NCBI GenBank assembly: GCA_023374045.1
Contig: CM041776.1
Location: forward strand, 348,749,636 to 348,813,635
DNA: 64,000 nt
Source of the DNA: Limonium bicolor
Lineage: Eukaryota; Streptophyta; Magnoliopsida; Caryophyllales; Plumbaginaceae
Direction of reading: 5' to 3'
Of this stretch, positions 1 through 11,067 are shown one piece after another; position 1 is the first letter of the stretch; every line of letters begins with the position of its first letter. Under the pieces are notes generated by a model, which did not search any database, had not been told where the DNA came from, and saw only the letters and a program-made list of their open reading frames with translations. The position numbers and the translations under genes were made by a program.

Positions 1-5
1 TGGTT

Positions 6-3000
6 TTGAATGGGATTAAAAGTGGTTCTGTAAGAGGAATTCGAGCCAAGAAGTTGGAGCGTTTATCTGATTCAGGAATACAGTTATCTATGTTGAGCAT
101 TAATCAGATTTCTGCTGACTGTCCAGAACAGCAAGCTGTTGTTCCTCACCAGTGTATTGAGGAATTACTGCATCAGTTCTCTGACATCTTTCAGGAACCC
201 ACTCAACTTCCGCCTTCCAGGCCTGGTCATGATCACAAAATTCCCTTGATGACAGGAGCTAACCCTATTAACCTTCGCCCGTATCGTTACTCAGTTCACC
301 AGAAAAATGAGATTGATAAAATAGTTCAAGATATGTTGAAACAAGGAACAATTCAACACAGCTATAGCTCCTATGCATCTCCGGTGGTCTTGGTAAAAAA
401 GAAGGATGGTACTTGGCGTCTATGTTGCACGGAAACGTTTCCAAGTTTGGGGACGGGGACGTTTCGGGGACAACGAAACGGTAATTTTAAAATGTGAAGA
501 AACGGGGACGGCGACATAAATATAAAAAATTATAATTTTTCTAAATATATTATGATAAATTAAACTATAACTATAAAGATCATATCAATGGTGTTGATAA
601 AATAGCTCAAAAAAATGATCTCTGTAGAGATGAAGTGACAGTAAAATATAGTTGATGAGTCCTCACTCACCGTATTCTGTTGTTTATTATTAATTAATTA
701 CAAATACATTAAAGTAAAAGATAATTATTTTTTCCTTACCGGATTAAGTAAGCAAATTAAGAAGAAAAAATGGTCCTTCAATCGACTATGGCAGCAGCCA
801 CCTGTAGACTACTTCGACACACAAGACTATTGTTGGAAAGTGCATTTGATGTATTATTTAATTATTTTAAGTTATTTTTTATCATTGCAATTTTAAATTT
901 TCAAAACCACTGCAAAAAATAAATGCCGGAAACGTTTAAATAGTTCAAATTGCATCGTGGAAACATTTCCAAATTTTTGGAACGTTTCAGAAATAAATAA
1001 AGAGACTTCGAAACGTTTCAGAGGCGTTTCGGCCGCGTTTCCTATTTCGAAACGTTTCCAAACGTTAAACGCCACTACATTGCCGTCCCCATGCTTCATA
1101 GCTTGGCGTATGTGTGTTGACTATAGAAAACTCAATAACATCACCATTAAGGACCGTTTTCCTATTCCCTTAATTGGTGATTTGATGGATGAGTTAGGAG
1201 GATCACGGATATATTCCAAGATAGACCTCCGAGCTGGTTATCATCAAGTGCGTATGAGTAAGGAGGATACACACAAAACGACATTTAAGACTCATTCTGG
1301 CCATTTTGAGTACTTAGTAATGCCATTTGGCCTTACTAACGCACCAGCAACTTTTCAGAATTTAATGAATTCTGTTTTCTGCAACAGTCTGAGGAAGTTT
1401 GTTCTAGTTTTTTTTGATGATATACTCGTATACAGTGAGACCTTGGAAGATCATGTCAAGCATCTATCTCAAGTTTTTCACATCATGCGAGCACATCTGC
1501 TATATGCTAAGAGAAGTAAGTGCTTCTTTGCAACAGAAAGTGTTGAGTATTTGGGACATTATATATCTGCATCGGGTATCACTACTGATCCTAAGAAAGT
1601 TGCAGCTGTGGCAAATTGGCCTATTCCTAAAACTGTCAAGCAGCTGAGAGGGTTTTTAGGTCTTGCAGGTTATTACCGTCGTTTTGTTAAAAACTATGGT
1701 ACTATAGCTCGACCTTTAACAGCCTTAACCAAGAAGGATTCATTTTTCTGGAATGAAGAAGCTGATACAGCTTTTATACAGTTAAAGGAAGCTCTCTGTC
1801 AAGCACCTGTTTTGGCTTTGCCGAGATTTGATAAAACCTTTGTGGTTGAGACTGATGCAAGTGGATTTGGGATAGGGGCTGTCCTCATGCAAGAAGGTCA
1901 CCCTTTGGACTATATTAGTCGCCACCTTCAAGGTAAACAGCTTACTCTATCCATCTATGAAAAGGAACTTTTAGCTGTGGTGTTTGCTGTACAGAAATGG
2001 AGACATTACCTTCTGCATAGTCACTTTGTCATATGCACTGACCAGAGAAGCTTAAAATACTTGTTGGAGCCAAGATTGCATACTCCCATTCAGCAGCAAT
2101 GGCTTCCTAAACTCTTGGAGACTATGAGATACAATATAGAGCTGGAAAAGACAACCTTGCTGCTGATGCTTTATCTAGATTGGAAGGATCTGAAATCTTA
2201 AATATGTCACTATCTGTTATACAAAGTGATCTGTTGCAGCAAATTCAGAGTGCATATGAAACAGATCCGCAGTTGAAGCTCATTATTGAGGATTTACTAC
2301 GAGACAAGGCAAGCCATAAACACTTTTCTTGGAGTAGAGGAATTCTGAGAAGGAAAAGTAAGATAGTTATACCAGTTACTGGTAACTTGTGTATGACTAT
2401 TCTTAACTGGTTGCATTGTTCAGGAATGGGTGGGCACTCTGGGAGAGATGCAACTTGTAAAAGGGTGAAGTCTCTTTTTTACTGGAAGGGAATGAACAAG
2501 GACATCCATGCTTACATAAGAGCTTGTGAAGTATGTCAAAGGTGTAAACATGAAAATGTAGCTTCACCAGGTCTCTTGAATCCACTTCCAATTCCTGAAA
2601 CAGTATGGCAAGACATTTCGATGGATTTCATTGATGCTTTACCTATTTCTTTTGGGAAATCAGTTATCATGGTGGTTGTGGACAAGTTGAGCAAGGCTGC
2701 GCATTTCATGTCACTTTCCCATCCTTATTCAGCAATGACAGTTGCTCGGGCATATTTGGATAATATTTACAAGCTACATGGGTTCCCTCGCTCAATCACT
2801 AGTGATAGAGATACCATTTTTCTCAGTGAGTTTTGGAGAGAACTCATGACTATCCATGGTGTCGATCTGAATTACTCTTCTGCATACCACCCTCAATCTG
2901 ATGGCCAGACAGAGGTGGTCAACAGAAGCCTTGAGACTTATCTTCGATGCATGTGCAGTGACAAACCGGGATTATGGAGTAAGTACTTACCTTTAGCTGA

Positions 3001-3649
3001 GCATTGGTATAATACTTCCTATCATTCTGCTACAACTTTGACCCCTTATGAGGTTGTTTATGGTCAGCCACCACCCCAGCATTTGCCATACTTACCTGGT
3101 GAATCTAAGGTTGCAGTGGTGGACAGAAGTATGCAGGAAAGGGAAAATATGATTGCGGTGCTCAAGTTTCATTTGATGCGTGCTCAGCATCGGATGGAAC
3201 AACAGTCTAATAAGCATCGAACTGCCAGAAGTTTTGACATTGGTGACTGGGTATTTGTGAAACTTCAGCCATACAGACAACATACTCTGGTCATGCGCCC
3301 AAACCAAAAGCTAGCCCCAAAATTTTTTGGTCCCTTCAAAATCATTGACAGATGTGGATCTTGCGCTTATAAGCTGGAATTTCCATCTTCCACTTCTATT
3401 CACAACGTATTCCATGTTTCACAATTGAAGCAGCGAATTGGTACTGTCTCTTTTTCTGACCAGCTACCTTCTTTCACTACCGATACAATACCCCATGAAC
3501 CAGAGAAGATTTTGGAGCGCAAAATTGTTAATCGACAAGGGAAGGCTGCCACCAAAATCTTAGTTAAGTGGACTGATCTTCCAGAGGAAGAAGCTACTTG
3601 GGAATTCTATCATGATTTTGTCCGTCGATTTCCCAATTTTGAACCTTGA
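6..3649 (+). pseudogene. pol: gypsy pol polyprotein (RT, RNase H, integrase, chromodomain), broken
   Basis: Would copy element RNA into cDNA and integrate it. Visible in order: the end of the protease-RT linker; RT with the DGTWR box split by an insertion at 420-1101 and the FFDD catalytic box near 1411-1425; RNase H beginning at a VETDASG motif near 1846; an integrase HHCC zinc-binding segment near 2410-2550; integrase D,D,E with the acidic residues near 2625, 2800 and 2910; and a C-terminal chromodomain from about 3500 to the stop at 3649. The frame changes between RNase H and integrase at about 2131-2140: the tether sequence continues in the +2 frame, as after a short deletion. The 682-bp insert plus its 8-bp duplication is 690 bp, so frame is kept across it, but the insert carries stops. 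Not translatable as one protein. Confidence 0.92.
420..1101. mobile_element. 682-bp non-autonomous hAT-type MITE inside gypsy RT
   Basis: Flanked by an exact 8-bp direct repeat, cttggcgt, at 412-419 and 1102-1109, the hAT target-site size. The ends are imperfect inverted repeats: ctatgttgcacggaaacg at the left against ctatgaagcatggggacg read inward from the right, 13 of 18 identical. No transposase is encoded. Removing the insert and one repeat copy restores the conserved RT box reading, so the boundaries are secure. Subterminal aaacgtttcc motifs recur at both ends. Confidence 0.9.
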
Positions 3650-3662
3650 GGACAAGGTTTTC

Positions 3663-3677
3663 GAAAGAGAGGAGATT
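3663..3677 (+). other. Polypurine tract of the gypsy element
   Basis: The purine-rich run gaaagagaggaga ends just before the LTR start at 3678, where plus-strand DNA synthesis would be primed. Confidence 0.75.
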
Positions 3678-4006
3678 TGTTACAGATTTATTACACTCAT
3701 ACTTTTGATATCAGTTACGTACGTATATTCAAGCAGTTAGTTGCTGAGCTGGTTGTTAGTTTGTTAGTATGACAGTTGGCATTTGTAAACAGATAAATAC
3801 GTACATTGTTACTGGAAAAGATATCAATGCAATAATCAATATCCTTTCATTACTCTCTTCTCACTATCGTTTCTGTTCTATGCGTGGTTGTTATTCTATT
3901 CTCATACAACCTGCAAGAATGGCTTAGAGTTGTTGTTCTCTTGAACATTAGCTCTTCTCCCCTTCCACCGTTACTACTGTAACACTATGCTACCCTAAGT
4001 GTAACA
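3678..4006 (+). repeat. 3' LTR of the gypsy element
   Basis: Starts tgttac and ends gtaaca, a 6-bp inverted repeat with canonical TG...CA ends, 329 bp. It lies directly after the polypurine tract and directly before intron sequence of the SCAI pseudogene. Confidence 0.88.
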
Positions 4007-4196
4007 TACCAAAAGATAATCTGCTCAATTTCTGAGCTCATGGGTAAGCATACTGCTTTTTTTAATCTTTGATGGATATAACAAGCCAAATAAAGTAGTC
4101 CATAATCGCGTATTCACATCAATCTTACAAAGTCATAACTTGAAGTGCATTACACAAAAACACAAAACGCGATGAAAGGTGAGAAAAAGAATACTT

Positions 4197-4200
4197 GCCT
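4197..4200 (-). other. Candidate GC-type splice donor after SCAI exon 7
   Basis: The exon ends at a conserved lysine codon and the minus strand reads AAG|GCAAGT, the usual form of a GC-AG donor. A GT donor two codons on is possible but would add residues not expected in the family. Confidence 0.55.
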
Positions 4201-7200
4201 TGAATGCCGCGCTACTTTCACAGTCTATAACAAAAAAAAGCGATTTTCTTGTAAACGGGAGCAAGTCCGAAGGGTATAAGCAATTAGCACCTGAAAGAGG
4301 GGTGAAGAAAGAAAGCGTCACAACTGACATGATAAAAAATCTGCTTAAAGTAACCCATAACCACAGCAGGAAATATGTCTGCCTAATTAACGGATAGGTT
4401 TCATAGGCAACGAATTAACACGAGAAAACTTTGGACAGTTCTCACACCAGAAATTTATGAAATTCTGACATGATGAGCCTGTAGCAAGTACTGTTTTGCT
4501 TTTGAGGATCAGATGTAAGGTTATACTTGGAAAGCCACTAAATTGAATGCACACAAGTATAAAAAATGGCATGTGATTCGATCTTTTGCATCAGGCTATC
4601 TTCAAAATTGGTACCATCATCATGCTCAATCATTTCTACAAAAAGGAGTCAATGAGGTTTACCTTCGGTTTCTTGGGAGCCAATCTGTATGCAATCAGAG
4701 GGATATTCCACACATTTATCTGTATCTTCACTAGATTTCGGGTTTTGATGAACATTAATAGAAGTTGGATCAGTCTGAGATAGAGGTTCATCATTATCGT
4801 ATCGTACAGCCTTCTTCAGCAGCAGGGGATGTTACTTCAGCAGGCCCAACTCTCCCTGCAACAGTAGCCCAAAAAGAAATGCCTCACGGAGACCACAACA
4901 GGATTATTACTTAGCAAAACAACAAAACGTCAATAGTATTACCTGATAAGAATAATAAGAGAACTCCATCAGGAGGGAGCTCCACAAATGATAGCCAGGA
5001 CCTGTCAATTAATACCATATTCTTAGCCACTATATTTAATCAAACATTTCTCTCACTGGTGACGCAGTTCGATAGCTACTTTTCAGAGATTAATCTCTTT
5101 TGCAAAAAAGTTGAAGACAGATGTCATTGTTTAATTAGCTTTTGTTTAACCCAATGTCAGAAAAGTAACACATGACAGCTCTTCATTCATTAACTCTAGC
5201 TAGATTAATGCTCTTTTTTTTTGCAGGTTTGGGCTGCGTTTCAAGCGATGAGCGAAATGCCAGGGAACACAGCCATCTGCAGCTGACATTTGAGTAATAT
5301 TTCTGCTCAACCAATGCCATATTCATATCATGGATAACTTTCTCGAATAGCAAGAAGCACTTGGAGCATCCAACTAATTCTGTGGCCGCAGACATTCCTT
5401 TTGAAAAAAACTAGTTAATCAACATCATAAGCTAAGTTGGATCGATATTGTCTAGCTTCTGTCGAGCTCTACATCTTTCTCTTTATAATAGTAAATTTAC
5501 ATTACTTGCAGCTACATATAAGGGCGTTACAGCTAACCATTTCTTCTCCACATCAACAACAATGACAAGAAAAAAACCAATCACACAAGCTGAAAAACTC
5601 CATGATCAATCATTCAATTTCAGATGGCTAGTTCACAAGCCGTACATCATCAATAATCACATGCTATGTATATCCAACTTGCACCACAATTTAAAAAGAA
5701 CTTCATCCCCGTATAGTAGGAATGCTATCTCAAAATTGTGAACATAAGATCACGACTTGAAAAATTACAGCAATTATTAGTAAGCCCTAGATTTGTAAAC
5801 TAGTAACAGTCTAACAGACACTACCACTAAGTGTGGAAGCTTCAGAAGGAGAGACCTTTTCATGGAACAACTGAGCAGACTTTGTGATGAACAGATGTCC
5901 CATAGAACCTCAATTTACAGTCTACCCTGAAGAGAAACCCTTATGTAACCAATTTAGTAGAATGGAAAGACTTGCCTAGCTGCATATACTTGTACAAATG
6001 ATTTGATTGCAGGAGAAAATATATCAACTAAGAATCAAAAAGAACAAAGAAAAGGATAAAAGATAAACAAGGGCAACGTTACCATTGAGTCTGAGTATCT
6101 CATAATCTGCACAAAAACCTGCTCTTCATGACTCAAACTTGGATTGTAACCCTAAGCATGTCAATACTCTAATAGACTAACCCGACACTTCCCTGTTGTC
6201 ATATCACATCATTCAGCCTTATTCATTAGCTAAGGGAAGACAAAGCAAAGCAAAGTAGCAACCTGTAATATGACTCCAAAGCTACACCATCCCTCCAATT
6301 CGCAATTTCATAGCAGGACAAGCTGCTAGAAAGTACCTTACGTGTCTGTACATGAATACTTTCACTTCTTTGTGTTTTAGAATAGAACATATTCAGTACA
6401 AATGGGGACTAAGGCAACCAGCAGATAGGCTAGAGAATAAATTGAGAGTTATCATATATTCTCTAAAGAAAAATCAGCACCCAATATATATCCACCAAAG
6501 GGAAATAGGGAAGGTGAAAAGAAAAGACAGCCATATCCTCCATTAGCTAATTAACTCTATTGTAAAACTCCACTTAAAAAAAAACAGTGCAACAGAACAG
6601 GACTAGAACCCAGTCTATTAGTGTTTATTTCTTTCATATAACTAGCCACAACCCTACAGAAACACCACATGAGACATGCCACAAGTAAGCACCAAGTTTC
6701 ATCTGACCAAACTACTTTACCAAATATGAAGTATTAGCAACTAAAAATTTTCAGACCACAAAAAATGTATACCCAGCTCTTATTCCAGTAGATTATCATC
6801 AACAGCAGTACAGTGTACAGAAGCTAAAAATGAGCACCATAAGTAAAAGCTCAAGAACTTACAGCCAGAAGGTGAGTGACAGTGGGGCGGTATAATACAG
6901 TTTTCCGAGGATTACGTGGCAGAGTTGGGTCATTAATATCTTGATGAAAGTTGGTACCACTAGCTACGGTAGCATCATTTTGACTAATGCGTGAGCTTGT
7001 AGTTCCAGATGCAGAAGCTCCACGAACTTTGTAGAATGTACCAGAGGGTTCCCACTCTAGACACTGAAGCATTCTGCAACACTCAAGAGTGAGCTCTGAA
7101 AACTTGACCTGAATAAAACCAAAGAAGTAAAAGCAGCATGACATACAAATTAAGGGAAAATGTCATGTAGTTCTGCACAGGCGAGTCCCACTTCTTCTAT

Positions 7201-9016
7201 TTTTGAATACCTTGGGAATTGGAAGAGCATGCATGACAGTGGAACATGCATAATATGTTCTCTTATTGTTTATGCAGAGTAAGGTAAAATTGTCAGGTTA
7301 AAGATCTACGAAGATAAGTATAATGTGATTAAAGCTGACCTCGTTTGGGTGGTAGCTACACAGTATTGCATCTTCTAGCCGCAAATTTCTCTTGATATTA
7401 TTTGCCAAATAATGAGGAAGTGTATCAGGATGAGAATCCAGAACAAGACTATATCTCAAGGGCCTTATATTCACAAAAGCTGGGTCAGCTTTCAGAAACT
7501 TAATAATTTCTTGAAGCACCACCTTCCACTCTCTGAAGTTAGAATCCTGGCACAGAAAAGTATTGTTTGTTAGATTAATCATCATATACAAACACAGACT
7601 AGTACCTAATAAGCGATAAACATGCGACCCTTCAGAATTTTATTTTTGGAGGAATACATCGTTCTCTTAGCTAGTTAGATGATGCAGCACTGTTTTCACT
7701 ATGGGAGTGTACATCATACGAATGAAAGAGCATCCAACTAAAGGTAAAGATCATTGTGAAGCCAACTATGACTTCAATATCAAGAGACCAAATACTTTTC
7801 ACATTATCAAGCTACAATATAGTGCAAAAGGTTGCCAAAACAGCAATAGATCTGAACTACTTTCAACATACAAGGAACTGTTTCCAGTGATGAATGCAGC
7901 ATTTGAAACGCAAAAGAATTATAAGATGTGGTTGTACATATCCACATTCAGTTGACCTCTTCTCATTTACAACAGAAAGGTGTTTCCAGGGAACGCAAAA
8001 GGAAATTTAAAAAACGAGGACAAATTAAGTTCTTCCCTTCAGCCTGTGTATCAGGTGCATCTAATAGAACACAAGTCTTACAGCAACGGACTGCAATAAA
8101 CTTTCAACCTTCGCAGGAGTTTTCTCAAGAACAAATACCTGACTGTTGGAAACTATATAGAAACAGAAGCACGCTCATATAGCACACTAAGCATTCACGA
8201 GATACACACACCTGGAAAGTCTTTCTGCATTCGTCCAGTGACGTCTTCAACTGACTAACCAATTGATTCACCATATCTCGTTTACTCATGACCAGACATA
8301 CCATGATAAATCTAGCAAGAAATCTCAACTGCTTATATGCAACGTTAACATCTTGATACATGCCCTCCTTGAAATACTCCCTCATCAATATCGCCTCACA
8401 GAAAACATACGATTCCGACAAATAGCTTGCCTCACTCGTGCGCAGGTACTGTCCGAAATAAAGCTGCGCAATTCTTGAAGCAATTTCACCAATCTCCCAT
8501 CGCTTCAGGCCGCCCTCAACCAGTTTCTGTCGATTTTCTTGTTGAAATTTCCATAATTGTGTGTAAATCTTGAACACTTTGTGGAAGTAGATACTGAACC
8601 TGTTGTATTCATACAAAACCGTAAAGAAGCTTGACACGATGAAACAAATTAGTCATATCAACTGGTGATGATGCTTCTATTCTAAATGCGCATCACCAAC
8701 CAGGTTTACGATTCAATTACGATGCGTCAACATATATACAGCCTTCATTTCATCCGAATTACAGGTTACAATACATCAATTGAGCATCAAGACACAATCC
8801 GATTAAAACAAACTGGAACTTGAGCTGCGTCATTACATCCAGCTGGAACAGAAATGAGGGAGAGAAGTAAACTTAAAGTTAGAGTTACAGCATAAAGACA
8901 TACCGGCTACGTTCGTACAAAGGAAGGTCTCTGATCTTGGAGAATTTCTTGTCAGCTTTAGCAAAGAGAGACCAGTAGACTTCAATCATAGGTATGCCGC
9001 TGACTTGCAACGCCAT
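4199..9016 (-). pseudogene. SCAI: SCAI homologue, 5' seven exons, frameshifted
   Basis: Human SCAI is a nuclear cofactor in MRTF/SRF transcription and double-strand-break repair; the plant protein is little studied. Exons read on the minus strand: 9016-8904, 8599-8212, 7546-7340, 7108-6863, 5001-4943, about 4855-4663, 4290-4199. Phases agree across exons 1-4 with GT-AG sites. Family signatures include KIRDLP, YTQLWKFQQENR, GLKRWEIGEIASRIAQLY, VLQEIIKFLKADPAF, MLQCLEWEPSG, NPRKTVLYRPTVTHL, ELPPDGVLL and YPSDLLPFTRKSLF. Exon 5 lacks 2 nt between its conserved cysteine and ELPP motif, giving an early stop. Exon 6 also does not keep frame between its neighbours, so a second indel or a misplaced splice site is likely. 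The start at 9016 is tentative; an in-frame ATG lies at 9103. Remaining exons are beyond the left edge, across the gypsy insertion. Confidence 0.87.
5002..6862 (-). other. SCAI intron 4 (1,861 bp)
   Basis: Lies between the exon 4 donor (GTAAGT) and the exon 5 acceptor (ttgacag). I see no further exon, RNA gene or bounded transposon in it; the short open frames here show no recognisable motif. Confidence 0.6.
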
Positions 9017-9320
9017 TGCTTCGCAATCCCTCCCTAAACTCTTTCTTGACTGTTCGAAGTATGATATCAGAATCGAGACATGAAGCCTCCGGAGACTTGA
9101 CAATTTTCAAGGGGTTATCAGAGAGACACCGCAGGCTGGCAGGGTATGAAGTGGTGGACCCTGGAATGAAGAGGAGTGGGGAAAAAGTTGTTGATGAATA
9201 GTGTGTCTCGTTCGCTGTAGCAGCAGCAGCTCAGTTGTTTTCAACGCCTTTCTTTCTTGATCTGACGAAGAGGAGAAGAAGACATTGGACGGGCAGCTCG
9301 CTGTCATGTAAGAGACGTAC

Positions 9321-9411
9321 ATGGGTCTCGTGAAGGATGAGAATCAAGAACAAGACTATATCTCAAGGGCCTTATATTCACAAATGCCGGATATATGGGT
9401 CTCGTGAAGGA
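9321..9411. repeat. Templated insertion: copy of SCAI exon 3 between 17-bp direct repeats
   Basis: Positions 9335-9383 match 7428-7476 of SCAI exon 3 in the same orientation with one mismatch in about 49 bp. The copy sits between two exact copies of atgggtctcgtgaagga (9321-9337 and 9395-9411). A short exonic segment about 300 bp upstream of its own gene, with a duplicated flank, looks like filler DNA copied during break repair. Confidence 0.85.
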
Positions 9412-11067
9412 AGGAGTTAGTTTTAAGCCGTTTGGTGATACAAGTTGGTCTGTGCTGTTTGAGCCCATAATTCTTTCATCTTAGGTAGAACAGATATTGG
9501 GCTAGTTCAGCCTGGCCCATAGCTTTGGATTCAATCAATCCATCCATCCACCCCAGCTTTCTTAATATTTCGTTTGAGGTGTAAATGCAGAGGTTGTGAA
9601 CTTTGAAGTGAAAAGGATAGACGTTGCAGCAATTTTACTTTAAATTATTTTATGTAAAAATTCACTGACATTGCTTTTATACTTACGGAGTGAAAGGAAT
9701 CTAAAGCAGGGTGACCACTTTAAAGAAATAATGCATGCCTTTTCTTTTCTTTATACATTTCGACACCCAAAGAAAAAGAAAAAACAATGTGAAAAGAAGA
9801 GAATAATGGTATTGCTTTTCATATTCGATCGCTTTATTCTTTAATTAAAGTCGATGCATGCGATTGCGAATGCCTTTCTAACATCCTGTTTTTGTTTTCT
9901 TAAAAAAACCGAAGGAACCTCTGGGACAACAAAATCCCAACCTTTCTTGATTACTGTATACGGTGTATATATGATTGAATTCTTGAATTCTTGCAATATA
10001 TTGACGGTAGGATTTGAACCTTTGACGAATAGATCTGCCTTACCGTACTACCATACATCTGATTAATCTTGATCTTAGAGAGAGGAGAGGGGGAAGCATA
10101 TTAATTACATCAGCTTTTACTTATAAGGTAGGTTTGGAAGTAGTTAATTATAACACACGAGTTGTCGAGTTGTACCTATTATAGAACTTACGTGCACTTA
10201 TGAAGTTGTAAGATTGGTTGGCTGGCCATACGTAACTTAGTTAATGATGAGGTAAACAGTGCACAGCTGTTAAAGAACTATAGTCAAGTCAATTGAAACA
10301 AATGGTTCGCAAAGTTTTTCAATTGTCAAAAGGATTGTGACAGTGGCATGTTGTCTCCAATATTGTGATGACAGTGCTTCTCAACTCAAATGAAGAGAGA
10401 CAAAATTGTCTAAAAAAACGGCCGGAAAGGTAGATTCCCTTATGTGTGTTTGTGATACTTTGGACTGCGTGGTCTTATCTTTATCTTTCGTTATTCGTTA
10501 ATCTTTTGTTCTTCGGTGTATGCTAAAGGTATACATAATAGTTCTAAGTCTTGTTATATATTATTATTCAAATAACTTTATTTAATATAATAATAAAGTT
10601 ACTTAAATCTTAATTTAATAAAAATTCAATAAACTATCACTATTTAAGTCTAAATAAAATATGAAAAAAAAATTGATGTTTCACATATCTAACCAACCCT
10701 AGTTAGATGCCCCACTCTTCCTTTCGCCTTACCTTAGTACACTACTATCTGTTTAATTTGCACGAAATTCGATTTCCGACCGAGATGATCACAAGCAACC
10801 TTGTCTAGTAGTCTTGTTATTCTTTTTCTGTTGCGACCTTCTCCATGCCTCTTCCTCTCCCTTTCCGCCCACCCTGCCTCGCCTCTCGGTTTCTGAGCAC
10901 TTAGGTAAGGTAGGAGCTGTCGACCGTCCCCTGTGGTGTGCTAATTCTATGATATGGAAGCAGAATTAGCTGTCTCGCACTAGCAGCAGCTGCAAACATT
11001 TCTAATTAATCCTATACACAGTGATTCACGAGAGATCAGCATCATCAAAGATAGCTGTACTATAGTT
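9412..11067. other. Intergenic spacer between SCAI and kinase pseudogenes
   Basis: AT-rich with no convincing coding exon. It holds the tRNA-Gln-like remnant at 10001-10055 and, near 10560-10680, an AT-only stretch. The last 350 bp would be the 5' flank of the kinase; I could not fix a TATA box. Confidence 0.5.
10001..10055 (-). pseudogene. Decayed tRNA-Gln-like (plastid trnQ-like) remnant
   Basis: The minus strand has a D-arm-like ggtaaggca, then ctattcg and a T-arm-like ggttcaaatcct followed by accgtc. These blocks occur in the same order in plastid trnQ-UUG, but here the anticodon stem-loop and the 5' acceptor strand are missing or altered. It is probably an old organelle-derived insert and cannot be a working tRNA. 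The identification rests on memory of trnQ, so it is tentative. Confidence 0.42.

Larger units (their letters stand above)
1..4006 (+). mobile_element. Ty3/gypsy LTR retrotransposon (chromovirus), 3' part
   Basis: Pol domains run in the gypsy order RT, RNase H, integrase, chromodomain, followed by a purine-rich tract and a 329-bp 3' LTR. The 5' LTR, gag and most of the protease lie left of the window. The short LTR, the chromodomain and the wording of the RT-RNase H junction suggest the Reina clade; that clade call is inference. The element sits antisense inside an intron of the SCAI pseudogene to its right. It is defective: a hAT-type MITE interrupts the RT and there is a frameshift after RNase H. 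The left target-site duplication cannot be checked. Confidence 0.93.
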
